64,000 nt of DNA, from NCBI RefSeq assembly GCF_040939785.1, contig NZ_CP162553.1, positions 4,607,001-4,671,000 of the forward strand, in the 5' to 3' direction. Under the pieces are notes generated by a model. That model ran no database searches. It saw nothing but the letters and a program-made list of their open reading frames with translations, and had not been told where the DNA came from. Both the position numbers and the translations under genes were made by a program. The DNA comes from Bradyrhizobium lupini (GTDB lineage: Bacteria; Pseudomonadota; Alphaproteobacteria; Rhizobiales; Xanthobacteraceae). Numbering within the stretch: the stretch's first letter is position 1; every line of letters begins with the position of its first letter. Shown in pieces: positions 31,946 through 41,256 of the stretch.

Positions 31946-33889
31946 TCACCCGAAAATCCGCATCATTAATGCTTTGCCGATCGGGGCGGCGTGGATGCCG
32001 GTGAATGCGCTGACGTAGTCACCGGAATAGAAAGCGCGAATGAGAGCGATGCGGGTGTTGAGGGTTTCATCAAACCGGATTGCAAAGCCATTCCCCGTGC
32101 GTCGCACGACCAGGGCCGCGACGTTTCTCTCCTGGAGGGTGCAGCGAACCGCGGTCCCGACAGGTGGTGGATTGTCGCTCACGAAGCGAGCGCCCGTGAT
32201 CGACATGTCTGCCAAACGGTAGATGCACTGCCGGGAACCGATATTGAAAAGGACAGGCTCATCTCGCTCGAACCGCTCGGCCTTCCGTCGCCGCGGCTGC
32301 TCGATGGACACCAGGCAGACGATCAACAGAATGATGGCGTTGTACAAACTCCAGGCGAGCGCCAGACCGCCATAGGCGATCATGTCACCTTGCACATGAA
32401 GCACGAAGGCATAGACGATACCCGCGAGCGTAATCGCCAATGCGGTGCCGTATACCCTGAGCAGTGGCCATTCGACGAAGCGTTGGTCGCGATCCCCGCC
32501 CTTCGCCGTGACCTTGAATGTGTGTCCCTGCGTCTGGAGCAGTCCCGCCGCCACGGCCTTGAGAACCGCCGGCAGTGCAATGTATTGAGCGACATCCGAC
32601 ATCACCGCCATGGAGCGTCCGCGGGAAATCCAGGCCATGGTGAGCGAATACCAGACATAAAACGGCAGGAAATATCCGAGGAGTTCGAAAAGATCGGCCT
32701 GGACCGCTTTGATGCCGAAGAGAAGATAAAGGCTTGGAACGACGAGACCGAAGACCTTGACGACATAGGTCGAGGTCCAACTCATGAATGCTTCGATGAG
32801 AGAAAGCCTGTCGACAACGTCCAGCTGCGATCTTCGGGAAAAGGGACCACTGCGCCCCCGAAAGATTTGCATGAAGCCAAGACACCATCGGCTGCGCTGA
32901 GTGATGTACTCCTTGAGTCCCTCCGGGGCCAGCCCCAAGGTCAGACGCTCGTTCAGGTACACCGTGCGTGATCCAATTTCCGTCAGCCGCAGCGTCAGCA
33001 AGTAGTCCTCCGTCACGGAATCGGTCGGAAAGCCGCCGATCTTCACGAGGGACGAGAATCGGATGACCGACGACGTGCCGCAACAAAACGCCACGCCCCA
33101 AGCGTCCTTCGATGGCATCAGGATATCGAAGAAAAAGCGCTGCTCGTCCGGCCAGACCTTGGTCGCGGCCAAATTGGTTTGGATCGGATCCGCATTGATG
33201 AAATGCTGAGGTGTCTGTACCACGCCTACGCCCTGGTCGCGGAACAGGCACGTCGCGCGGCTGAGAAATTCGGGCATAGGCACGAAATCGGCGTCGAGAA
33301 TCGAAATGAAATCTGGGGGATCGGCGAGCTCCGCCACATGCCACAGGGCGTGATTGATGTTGCCGGCCTTGGCGTCCTTGTTGTCCGGGCGCGCCAGATA
33401 CCGGCAGCCGAGCTGGCCGGCAAGCTTTTCGAGCCAGTCACGCCGTCCGTCGTCCAGAACCCAGACGCGGTAGTTGGGATAGTTCATTCCCGTGGCGCCG
33501 ATGATTGTGCGCTCCAGAATCGACGTTTCCTCGTTGTAGGTGCAAATGAATACGTCGATCAGCGGAGCTTGCCGTCCGGCAAGCCACCGCCTGTTGACTT
33601 CGACTTGCGGCGTTCGATTGGTCGAGCGGCTGAGAAACACCAGTGTCAGTGCACCCGCCGCAAGCGATACAGCCTCGACGAAGAGGAACACGGATCCCAC
33701 GGCGAAGTCGGCGGTCCAGCCGACGGGCGGCACCGTGGCTGTCATGCGCCATCCAAAATAGCGGATCATGAGCAGCAATGCGATTGAGATCATCAGCGAG
33801 CGCGCCGTGGAGTTCTCGTGCCGCAACCAGGGAAGGACGGCAACGCAGAACCCGAGCGCAATAAGGCCCGGTGTCAGCGCGGCGATCAT
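31946..33889 (-). CDS. PilZ-fused processive family 2 glycosyltransferase (cellulose-synthase/BgsA-like)
   Basis: This 647-residue inner-membrane synthase has all the catalytic motifs of BcsA-type enzymes: VLDDG near 145, LDADF near 199, VTEDY near 293 and QRSRW near 333. Helices lie on both sides. Residues about 535-640 form a PilZ domain with RKAER (RxxxR) and DMSITG (DxSxxG), the c-di-GMP-binding pair. It should polymerise a sugar nucleotide into an exported polymer when c-di-GMP is high. The start overlaps the HlyD stop (ATGA). The HlyD-then-synthase order recalls bgsBA, the mixed-linkage beta-glucan genes of Sinorhizobium; the polymer here is unproven. Confidence 0.88.
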   Translation of the reverse strand: MIAALTPGLIALGFCVAVLPWLRHENSTARSLMISIALLLMIRYFGWRMTATVPPVGWTADFAVGSVFLFVEAVSLAAGALTLVFLSRSTNRTPQVEVNRRWLAGRQAPLIDVFICTYNEETSILERTIIGATGMNYPNYRVWVLDDGRRDWLEKLAGQLGCRYLARPDNKDAKAGNINHALWHVAELADPPDFISILDADFVPMPEFLSRATCLFRDQGVGVVQTPQHFINADPIQTNLAATKVWPDEQRFFFDILMPSKDAWGVAFCCGTSSVIRFSSLVKIGGFPTDSVTEDYLLTLRLTEIGSRTVYLNERLTLGLAPEGLKEYITQRSRWCLGFMQIFRGRSGPFSRRSQLDVVDRLSLIEAFMSWTSTYVVKVFGLVVPSLYLLFGIKAVQADLFELLGYFLPFYVWYSLTMAWISRGRSMAVMSDVAQYIALPAVLKAVAAGLLQTQGHTFKVTAKGGDRDQRFVEWPLLRVYGTALAITLAGIVYAFVLHVQGDMIAYGGLALAWSLYNAIILLIVCLVSIEQPRRRKAERFERDEPVLFNIGSRQCIYRLADMSITGARFVSDNPPPVGTAVRCTLQERNVAALVVRRTGNGFAIRFDETLNTRIALIRAFYSGDYVSAFTGIHAAPIGKALMMRIFG

Positions 33890-35271
33890 GGCTTTCTCGC
33901 AGTGTCTGGCGAGAAGATGACGCGTCCGGTTCGCCCGACTGGACAATCGTTGGAGCCATCGTTGAGGTCGGGGACCGAAATCGTCGCACGATACGGTTCC
34001 TTGCTCAGCGCATCGGGATTAATGGCGAGGTTCGCTGCGACCCCTGCGGAGCCGGTGAGATTGACGACGGTGCCAGTCAATTCGGGGCCGCCGGCGCTCG
34101 GCCGGAAATGTGCGAGAGATCCCAGTTGCAGCCCGTTATACACGCTCTCAGTGACGTTCGCCGTCACTACGGCGCCGGAACAATCGAGTAGACGAATGAG
34201 CGGTTGTCCGGCCCGGACGTCCTCTCCAGGTGCCGTCATGACCTCCCATATTCGGCCGGCGACGGGGAACTTGATGTCCGCCTCGGAGCGGCCGATGTAA
34301 CGAGATCGCTCTGATTCTATCTCGCCGACGAGCCACGAGATTTGCGCATCGGCGTGCGCTACGTCCGCGGTGAGGCCTTCAGCCCGCTGCCGCATTTCCT
34401 CCTCACGCTGCACCGAGCTCGGACGATCGTTGTAGCTGTCGCCGAGGAAAGTGCCCTCGCGCGCGGCGGTGAGCTCGACCTGGGTTGCATCCAGACGGCG
34501 TCGCGCGCCGATTTCGGTCTGCTGAGCAATGGTTTGATCCCGCGTCAGGCGCCCAAGCTCGACAGACGAAACGCTGCCCGATTTGATGAGCGATGATGCT
34601 CGTTCCACCGCGGCTGCCGCCTCTTCACGACGCGCTGCGGCCGCTTCGATTGATGTTTGGATTTCTGCGATGCGCGCCTCGAGCTGACGAATGCGCCCCG
34701 CTGTGAACAGGGCCGCCTGACGCGCCAGATCCTTCTGCCCCGCCTGGGCTGAAGCTATCTTCGAAACGAGGCTCGGCCTTTCGTTTTCGAGGCGAGACAT
34801 CTGACTGCGCAGGTCATCGAGCCGCACGCGGTCGCCGCGCGGATTGACGACACGGAGGATGAAAGTGCCCTCACCGACGGTGCCTAAATCGCCTGACAGA
34901 CTGGCCCCGGCTGAAATCTTCCCGTCAATCGGCGACCTCAACGTCACGAGCCTCGAATTGACGACGGCTTCGACGCTTGACGTCTGGAAAAGCGCTCTGA
35001 GCGGCAGCCAGCCGAATACTGCGACGATGGCGATGCCCGCCGCGGCCTTCACAAATCGGAGAAGCGTCCGGCTCGGCTTGGATTGCGCTACATCCGCGGC
35101 GGCATCGCCGCCGGTTGCGGGGGCATCGGCATTGCCGGGACTGAGACGCGCATCCAACGCGCGTTGCAAACCGTGCGCGTCATGGTTTCCGTCCACCGCG
35201 AGAGGTTTTGCGATATCTGGACCGCCGCCGCCTTCGAATGTCGAATCGAAACGCGTTTTGTTTTGCATCAT
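33886..35271 (-). CDS. HlyD-family membrane fusion/periplasmic adaptor protein (BgsB-like)
   Basis: This 461-residue protein has a cytoplasmic N-terminus of about 70 residues, one membrane helix (AAAGIAIVAVFGWLPLRALF), a biotinyl-lipoyl-like strand (RLVTLRSPIDGKIS) and a long coiled coil (about 150-300). A second lipoyl half (IKFPVAGRIWEVMTAPGEDV) and a beta-barrel end follow. Such adaptors bridge the inner-membrane synthase to the periplasm or outer membrane. It is translationally coupled to the glycosyltransferase. About 155 bases separate it from the GGDEF-EAL gene upstream, so an internal promoter is possible. ATG 35271 was chosen after AGGTGT; ATG 35268 is equally possible. Confidence 0.85.
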   Translation of the reverse strand: MMQNKTRFDSTFEGGGGPDIAKPLAVDGNHDAHGLQRALDARLSPGNADAPATGGDAAADVAQSKPSRTLLRFVKAAAGIAIVAVFGWLPLRALFQTSSVEAVVNSRLVTLRSPIDGKISAGASLSGDLGTVGEGTFILRVVNPRGDRVRLDDLRSQMSRLENERPSLVSKIASAQAGQKDLARQAALFTAGRIRQLEARIAEIQTSIEAAAARREEAAAAVERASSLIKSGSVSSVELGRLTRDQTIAQQTEIGARRRLDATQVELTAAREGTFLGDSYNDRPSSVQREEEMRQRAEGLTADVAHADAQISWLVGEIESERSRYIGRSEADIKFPVAGRIWEVMTAPGEDVRAGQPLIRLLDCSGAVVTANVTESVYNGLQLGSLAHFRPSAGGPELTGTVVNLTGSAGVAANLAINPDALSKEPYRATISVPDLNDGSNDCPVGRTGRVIFSPDTARKP

Positions 35272-35425
35272 ACACCTGAGAGTCAACGCGCAACCTCCGC
35301 GCGAGATACGGCCGGCCGAATCCAAATGCGATGTTGGTGTTGCAAAGGCTAACTGAAACATGAGAATTGTCTGCGATAGCGGATCGCCAAGAGTCGCATT
35401 GGGCCGATAGAGGCACGGGTCCGTG

Positions 35426-37417
35426 CTACCGTTCAGCCGATGTGTTGACGAGGTGCAGCTTGGTCGCGGGCGAAGCCCGCGGCATTGCTTTCTCAAACTC
35501 CGCGAGAATGCTGGCGCCGAGCTCTGAGGCGGGGATCGGCCGGCCGAAGAAGAAGCCCTGGACCTGATCACCGTTGGCCGCGTCGAGGAAAGCTGCCTGG
35601 TTGGCGGTCTCGACGCCTTCGACCGTCACCCGCATGCGCAGTTCCCGTCCGAGCGCGATGATCGCTTTTACTACTGTCCCGACCTGACAATGAGGGCCGT
35701 CGAGGCTCTGCATGAAGGCTCGATCGATCTTGATCTTGTCGAACGGAAAGCGCCACAGATAGCTGAGGCTCGAATAGCCAGCCCCGAAATCGTCCATCAC
35801 GATGGCAACGCCCATCGTCTTGAGCGTCCGGAGCTGAGCCATGATCGTTTCGGTGTTGCCGAGCAGCAGGCTTTCGGTGATCTCCAGTTCGAGCCGGTGC
35901 GCCGCGAGTCCGGCGTCTTTTAGTGCGGCGGCGACGATGTCACCGATGTTGCCCGCCACGAACTGCACGGGTGACAGGTTCACTGCAACGGTCAGGTGCG
36001 CCGGCCAGGTCGCGGCCGTGCGGCATGCCTCCCGCAACACCCACGCCCCGATCTTGTCGATAAGCCGCAAGTCCTCGGCGACCGGAATGAAGGTCAATGG
36101 CGGAATGAGGGTTCCGTCCGCCGCGGGCATCCGGATCAGCGCTTCGAAGCCGGCAAGGCGGCGCTGGGATATTTCGAAGAGCGGCTGGTAATGCAATTCG
36201 AAGCGATCATTCAGTACCGCGTCGCGAATCGCCCTCTCGAGCTCGATGCGCGCTTGTAGCTCAGTGTCCATTTCAGGCAGGAAAAACCGGATGCAGTTGC
36301 GGCCGGCTGCCTTGGCCGCGTAGAGCGCGAGGTCGGCACTCTTGAGCAACCGCTCGGCGGTGGTGTCTTCCCCCGTCGCCAGCGCCACGCCGATGCTAGC
36401 GGTGGTGAGGATCTCGTGCTGCTTGAATTTCACGGTCGCATTTACCGCGGCGGCGAGATGGCTCGCAAACGACTCGGCCTGAGCTTTGCCGGCGATCCCG
36501 CTCTGCACGACCACGAATTCGTCGCCGCCGAGCCGCGCCACCACGTCGTCGATCCTGGCCGCGGCGCGAAGACGCTTGGCGATGGACTTGAGCAGAAAAT
36601 CGCCACCGTCGTGACCAAGCGAATCGTTGACCTCCTTGAAACGGTCGATGTCGATGAAGTGTACGGCAAGGCTGCCGCCCCGCATCGGCAGGCGAGCGAT
36701 GGCGCTCTCCAGTTTTTCGATCAGCTGCGGGCGATTGGTCAGCCCGGTCAACGCGTCATGATGGGCGAGAAACCGGATGCGCCGGTCAGCGTGCTTCACC
36801 TTTGTTTCCCGATACCAGGCAATTGCGGGAATGGAGAAGGCGAGACCTGACAGCAGGCAAAGGAACACGGCCGCGGTCAGGAACGTATTGTGGACATTCT
36901 TGCGTTGCTCGGTTTCATCCACGTAGGCCGCAACGACAGCGGTGAGGCGACCGTCGGTCTGGACCGGGACATAGGCGCGGGCGAAGAATGCCGGTCGGTC
37001 GGGCGAATTTCCCTCCCTGACGTCGACGATCGGGAGACCGTCAACCGCTGATCGCGCCGCATCGGGGCTATATTCAGACAAGTCGACGAGCGCGATCTTT
37101 TCGCGGGTCGAAACGAACTGGGAGTAGCCATTACGGTTGAATATTTCGTAGTGAAAGACCTCGCCGGAATTTCGCGCCGACAGGAAGAACGCCATGCTCG
37201 CGGCGGAAGGCTGCTCGCCGCCGGCGATCTGCTCGAGATCGGTGACACTGGCCGCCAGGAACCTCGCCCAGCTACGAGCGGTCGACGTCGCATCTTGACG
37301 GAGAAGATGATCGGTCGTGATCTTCAGGGTCGTCCCGGCGCCCAGCAACAGAATGGCAAGCGCGGCGACGATGGTGACGATGTTTCGCTGAGGCCAGATA
37401 CTGGCGAGTGACGGCAT
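35426..37417 (-). CDS. membrane GGDEF-EAL c-di-GMP cyclase/phosphodiesterase
   Basis: The 663-residue protein has two membrane helices (about 12-33 and 178-202) around a periplasmic sensor region of about 145 residues. A GGDEF domain follows with intact GGDEF near 300 and an RIDD inhibitory site five residues before it. The EAL domain has FEALIRM near 425, DDFGAGYSS, KIDRAF, VEGVET and QGFFFGRP. Both activities could be functional. It starts five bases after the stop of the DctP-type gene and precedes the HlyD/glycosyltransferase pair, so it probably sets the local c-di-GMP level that the PilZ domain reads. Confidence 0.92.
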   Translation of the reverse strand: MPSLASIWPQRNIVTIVAALAILLLGAGTTLKITTDHLLRQDATSTARSWARFLAASVTDLEQIAGGEQPSAASMAFFLSARNSGEVFHYEIFNRNGYSQFVSTREKIALVDLSEYSPDAARSAVDGLPIVDVREGNSPDRPAFFARAYVPVQTDGRLTAVVAAYVDETEQRKNVHNTFLTAAVFLCLLSGLAFSIPAIAWYRETKVKHADRRIRFLAHHDALTGLTNRPQLIEKLESAIARLPMRGGSLAVHFIDIDRFKEVNDSLGHDGGDFLLKSIAKRLRAAARIDDVVARLGGDEFVVVQSGIAGKAQAESFASHLAAAVNATVKFKQHEILTTASIGVALATGEDTTAERLLKSADLALYAAKAAGRNCIRFFLPEMDTELQARIELERAIRDAVLNDRFELHYQPLFEISQRRLAGFEALIRMPAADGTLIPPLTFIPVAEDLRLIDKIGAWVLREACRTAATWPAHLTVAVNLSPVQFVAGNIGDIVAAALKDAGLAAHRLELEITESLLLGNTETIMAQLRTLKTMGVAIVMDDFGAGYSSLSYLWRFPFDKIKIDRAFMQSLDGPHCQVGTVVKAIIALGRELRMRVTVEGVETANQAAFLDAANGDQVQGFFFGRPIPASELGASILAEFEKAMPRASPATKLHLVNTSAER

Positions 37418-37422
37418 CAGTG

Positions 37423-38427
37423 CTACCGGGTCGATCGCATTTTCGTGAGCTCGGCCCGAACCGTTTTTAGCAGTTCGGCATTGCGCTCACTTTTCGAAGC
37501 CCAATCGTCGGCAACGGCCGCGAACACGGCATTGGCCGCATCGAGGTCCGACGGCGTGGGTATGGTCACCTGGCGTTTGGGATCGGACTTCAGCTCCCCC
37601 ATAATGCTGTTTTCAACGGCTTCGTAGGTATCCATGAAACGTCCGGCAGACCACGCACCGCTGTATTTGAGGATGGTCGCCTGTGCAGGTTTCGGCAGCC
37701 GGTTGAATATTTTCCGGTTCATCAAAACCATCAGCGGTGCGCCGCTGATGCCAAGAAGGTAATGATAGGTCGCAACGCGTTTGATGCCGTAATCGACCAA
37801 TGGAGATGGTGGTACCAGGGCGCCATCGATGCTGCCGCTGCCGATGGCTTCGGAGATCTTGGTGACCGGCAGAAATACGGGCCGCGCTCCGAGCTTTTCG
37901 AGCGCTGCGGCTTCGCCCGGATTGTTGACGCGAATTCTCTTGTCCTTCAGATCATTCAGCGACGTGATCGGAACGTTGCTGTGGATCGTCTCGGGCTCGG
38001 TGACATAGGCGCCGATCACCACGTAGTCGTCGTATCCTTGCAGCGCGCCGGCGGCCATAAGCCGGTTGAACACCGCAACGGACTCCCGCATGTTCGTAAA
38101 CAGGCCGGGCATCTCGATGATTGCATTGTCTGCGAACCGGTTGCGAGTCAGTCCCGTCACGACGTAGGCGATGTCGGCCGTACCATCGAGCACGAGCTGG
38201 GGTTGCTCAGCCGGATCCTTTCCAAGCACGCCGCTGAAATAGGTCTCGATTTCGATCTGGCCTCTTGCCTCGGCGTTGACCGCGTCGACGAATGGCTTGA
38301 CCGCAGCGAGATAACTCGTCGAGCGGTCGGAACTGGGGAAGGCCAATTTGAGCTTGACCGGTTCGGCGGCGGAGGCCGAGATCAACGCAAAAGAGATCAC
38401 CGCGCATCGTGCAAGCAAACTAAGCAT
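37423..38427 (-). CDS. TRAP-type DctP-like periplasmic binding protein
   Basis: This 334-residue exported protein has a signal peptide (MLSLLARCAVISFALISASA) and a DctP fold: LKLAFPSSDRSTSYLAAVKPF at the start, LNDLKDKRIRVNNPGEAAAL and SGSIDGALVPPSPLVDYG in the middle. It normally delivers an organic acid to DctQM permeases, but none is present. As first gene of the polysaccharide operon, five bases ahead of the GGDEF-EAL gene, it may instead present a ligand to that protein's periplasmic domain. That role is inference. Confidence 0.9.
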   Translation of the reverse strand: MLSLLARCAVISFALISASAAEPVKLKLAFPSSDRSTSYLAAVKPFVDAVNAEARGQIEIETYFSGVLGKDPAEQPQLVLDGTADIAYVVTGLTRNRFADNAIIEMPGLFTNMRESVAVFNRLMAAGALQGYDDYVVIGAYVTEPETIHSNVPITSLNDLKDKRIRVNNPGEAAALEKLGARPVFLPVTKISEAIGSGSIDGALVPPSPLVDYGIKRVATYHYLLGISGAPLMVLMNRKIFNRLPKPAQATILKYSGAWSAGRFMDTYEAVENSIMGELKSDPKRQVTIPTPSDLDAANAVFAAVADDWASKSERNAELLKTVRAELTKMRSTR

Positions 38428-38675
38428 CGGTTTTCCGATCGTGGCGGCGGCGCGTCGAAACGCCGATTTGCTTGGTCCCTAACGAACCCCCACAGATAGA
38501 AATGCTTCAGAGAGCTCTCCTAGATAGCACGCGGCGATCCGGGCGGCGACCAGATCGCGAATCGTAGTTTGAAGCGTGCTAACGCCGGCGAGACAATTGT
38601 CTGAGAGCGCGCGGCCGCGAGAGGGGCAACCCAGCTAAAGGTGGACGTTATCAGCGCGCTGCCGGCAACACGCCG

Positions 38676-39605
38676 CTACGGCAGACCGCGCGCCTCGAGC
38701 TGATGCACCAGCAGCAGCGTCGGCTCGGCGAGGCTGTCGCCGGAGCCGTCGAGGCCGAAGGCGCTCGCGATGCCGTCGCGGCTGCGCAGCAGCGCGCTAC
38801 GCGGGCAATGGCCGGCGCCGCAGAGCGTCTTCTTCAGGGTTTCGCCCTGCGCCGTGATGCCGGCGGAATCATCCGCGGCCCAGGCCAGCACGATCGGGAC
38901 GTCGACATTGAGGATGCCGGGGAAGACCGAGCGCTTGTTGTACTGGCTGGCGTCGCTGCCGAGATAGGCCTTCTCGCTGTCGCTGGCGTCCTTGCCGGCG
39001 CGGTAGATCCCGGACACCAGCACGACCGCCGCGACATCGGCGCGGTCGGTCTGGAGTTCGGGATGGGCCAGCAGGGTGGCGACGTGGAAGGCGCCGGCGC
39101 CGTAGCCGACCGCAACGATCTCGCGGGCATCGCCGTTGAATAGGTCGATATTGCCGTGGACCCAGGACAGCGCCGCCGCCACGTCGCTCGCACCCGCCGG
39201 CCACGTCGCCGAGGGCGCCAGCCGGTAGTTGACGCGCACGCCGATCATGTCGTTGCGCGCGGCAAAGCACATGGCCTGGTCCTGGATCTGGCGCGACAGC
39301 TCCGGCGCGGCGCGGTCGCCAGTGAAAGTGTCGCCGGTCACGAACAGCAGCACCGGCCGCGGCGTATCCGCCTTGGTCGTGGCGGTGGCGACATCGAGCA
39401 CATTGGCTTCGCTCTCGCCGTAGCGCAGGCCGCGCGAGAAGGTGACCTGCTCGCATAGCCGCGCGGTGCCGCCTGCGGTGGTGTCGCTATCTGTGAGGCC
39501 GACCTGGACAAGATCGGACGGCGCAGCCGGCCGCGGCGGCAAGGGGCCGTGCGCGGAGGCTGCCGTCAGGCCCAGAATCAGAAAAAATGCGAGAAAATTC
39601 TTCAT
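38676..39605 (-). CDS. exported alpha/beta-hydrolase (esterase-like) lacking the catalytic serine
   Basis: The protein (309 aa) has a signal peptide (MKNFLAFFLILGLTAASAHG) and a BD-FAE/carboxylesterase-like fold with VRVNYRLAPSATWPAGASDV, a near-perfect family block. The nucleophile elbow, usually G-H-S-A-G, reads VGYGAGAFHVATLLAHPE, so Ser is replaced by Gly. It should therefore not be a normal esterase. It may bind ligands or use another residue. The DNA and frame around this site show no sign of error. It is separated by about 250 bases from the polysaccharide operon and may not belong to it. Confidence 0.8.
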   Translation of the reverse strand: MKNFLAFFLILGLTAASAHGPLPPRPAAPSDLVQVGLTDSDTTAGGTARLCEQVTFSRGLRYGESEANVLDVATATTKADTPRPVLLFVTGDTFTGDRAAPELSRQIQDQAMCFAARNDMIGVRVNYRLAPSATWPAGASDVAAALSWVHGNIDLFNGDAREIVAVGYGAGAFHVATLLAHPELQTDRADVAAVVLVSGIYRAGKDASDSEKAYLGSDASQYNKRSVFPGILNVDVPIVLAWAADDSAGITAQGETLKKTLCGAGHCPRSALLRSRDGIASAFGLDGSGDSLAEPTLLLVHQLEARGLP

Positions 39606-39739
39606 GTCGGTGGTGGCCCTGCGTGCCCGATATGGGCTCGCGCGTTTGGCCCGTCTTTTCAATTCGCCTTATTAGTTAGTTGGTCATGAGGCGATTTCGC
39701 GGCACCCATGGTTCTCTCGGCTCGTCCTCCACGCGTGGT

Positions 39740-40234
39740 TCAATTCCCCGGCTGGAACGTGCAATCCGCCCCGCTGCCGTCCTTCCGGCGGATGGCATTG
39801 GGGTCGATCGTGCAGCTCAGCTTGGTCAGGCTCTCGAAATTCGATCCCGCGGCACCGTCGGCCGGAATGCCGGCCAGAGCTTCGGTGGCGAAGATCTCGT
39901 TGGCCGTGGAGCCATTCACCGTCCGGGTCTTCTTGCCGAAGGTGACCTCGCAGTTCCGGACGGTGATGTCGACATTGCCGGCGCGACAGACGATTCGATC
40001 GGCGGTCACCATGATCGGCTTCGTGTAGGGAATGTCGCTGTTGGCGGCGAACAGCATCGCCATTGCCTTCTTCTCGGCGCCAGACAGGACCGACGACAGC
40101 GGCGCGATCACCCCCGCGAGCGCCAGCGCCGTCGCGCCCGAGACTTTTGCGGGCGTCGCGTCGGAGGCTCCCGCGACGCCGGAGGCGGCTGCGAGGACGA
40201 GGGTGCAGGCGAAGATCAATCGACCGGCTTTCAT
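39740..40234 (-). CDS. small exported hypothetical protein
   Basis: A signal peptide (MKAGRLIFACTLVLAAASGV) leads a mature chain of about 140 residues. It contains three Cys (IVCRAG, RNCEVTF, LSCTID) and a fourth near the end (DCTF), consistent with two periplasmic disulfides. Short beta strands dominate, for example MVTADRIVCRAGNVDITVRN. I do not recognise a family. A GGGAGGGAAG ribosome site lies directly before the ATG at 40234, which fixes the start. Confidence 0.65.
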   Translation of the reverse strand: MKAGRLIFACTLVLAAASGVAGASDATPAKVSGATALALAGVIAPLSSVLSGAEKKAMAMLFAANSDIPYTKPIMVTADRIVCRAGNVDITVRNCEVTFGKKTRTVNGSTANEIFATEALAGIPADGAAGSNFESLTKLSCTIDPNAIRRKDGSGADCTFQPGN

Positions 40235-40466
40235 CTTCCCTCCCTGGACCTGCAATCGCGGCTTCCCTCCGGGAAGCGCGCGGAACCAGATTAGCATGTA
40301 AATCCGAATTGGAAGGCAAGTTCGCCTCGCCTTGCGCCTTCGCGCGCTACGGCTGTTTTGCTCCGAGGTGTCAAACGGTTACGCCGCGGGGCCGAGCCCC
40401 GCGCCGAGACGGCCGTTCTACTGTGCATGGGGTTGTTTTCGCGTTTTTTTTGTTTTGGCCGACCTG

Positions 40467-41036
40467 TCAGGCCTGCTTCATCGTCCGGAAGGTGATGGAA
40501 TAGCGGCGCGCCTCGACCGGCGGGATGCTGTGCTCCCATTGCGACCGCGCCTCGCCGTCCATCATGTAAAGCGAGCGCGGCCGGGCTTCGAGCGTGTGGC
40601 GCTCCCATTTGTCGCCGCTACGGCGGCGGAAACGGAATTTGCAGGACGAGCCCAGCGACATGCCGAGGATTTTGTCGAAATGCGGCTTGTCGCGATGCCA
40701 GCCGATGCCGACGCCGGCCTCGTATTCGGTGCAGAGCACCTGCCGCACGCTGCCGCCGGCAAGCCCAGCCCATGCCTCGACCTGCCGCGCGACGGGCAGG
40801 ACCCAGTCCGGGATCGGCTCGGCCTCGGCCAGCCGCTGCAGCGAATAGTCATAGCGATAGCCGAAGGACGCCACCCGGCGGTTGCCCTCGAAGGCGCCGA
40901 ACTGGAAGCGCTGGAGCGGCAATGCTGCGATGCGGCCGATGAGCGCCTGCTCGACGGCGGTCTCGACGAAGTCATCGGCATAGCGAAGGCCGGCGGGCCC
41001 TGCGTGCGGATCGGCGAACAAGCCAAGCTGCGTCAT
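40467..41036 (-). CDS. AlkB-like 2-oxoglutarate/Fe(II)-dependent DNA repair dioxygenase
   Basis: This 189-residue enzyme has the iron ligands in GIGWHRDKPHFD and the C-terminal His/Arg block in HSIPPVEARRYSITFR, plus MSLGSSCKFRFRR of the core barrel. AlkB-type enzymes reverse methyl damage on DNA or RNA bases by oxidative demethylation. The start used (MTQLGLFAD) has an AGGA close before it; an ATG three codons upstream is possible. The gene is single and divergent from the 46-residue membrane protein gene. Confidence 0.88.
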   Translation of the reverse strand: MTQLGLFADPHAGPAGLRYADDFVETAVEQALIGRIAALPLQRFQFGAFEGNRRVASFGYRYDYSLQRLAEAEPIPDWVLPVARQVEAWAGLAGGSVRQVLCTEYEAGVGIGWHRDKPHFDKILGMSLGSSCKFRFRRRSGDKWERHTLEARPRSLYMMDGEARSQWEHSIPPVEARRYSITFRTMKQA

Positions 41037-41115
41037 TCCTCGCATTTCCGTGATGGAACCTAATGGTGGCTGATGCGACTTACATATGACGCGGAAAGTA
41101 ACATGCGAGGCTGTC

Positions 41116-41256
41116 ATGGCAGAGAAGCATACCGCCGATCCGGCAGAGATCATGCGGGCGACCGGTCATCCTGAGCTGGAATACGCAGCCGGCTGGACCA
41201 TCGCCGGTCTGGTCACGATCGGCACCATCGTCGCCGCCTGGGTGTTCGCGATCTAG
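41116..41256 (+). CDS. 46-residue single-span membrane protein
   Basis: The frame reads MAEKHTADPAEIMRATGHPE, then a membrane helix (GWTIAGLVTIGTIVAAWVFAI) to the stop. It is preceded by GCGAGG about ten bases upstream. Codon use is like that of its neighbours. The TAG stop shares the tetranucleotide CTAG with the stop of the histidine kinase gene on the other strand. It may be a small regulatory or accessory subunit in the inner membrane; no family is recognised. Confidence 0.65.
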   Translation: MAEKHTADPAEIMRATGHPELEYAAGWTIAGLVTIGTIVAAWVFAI

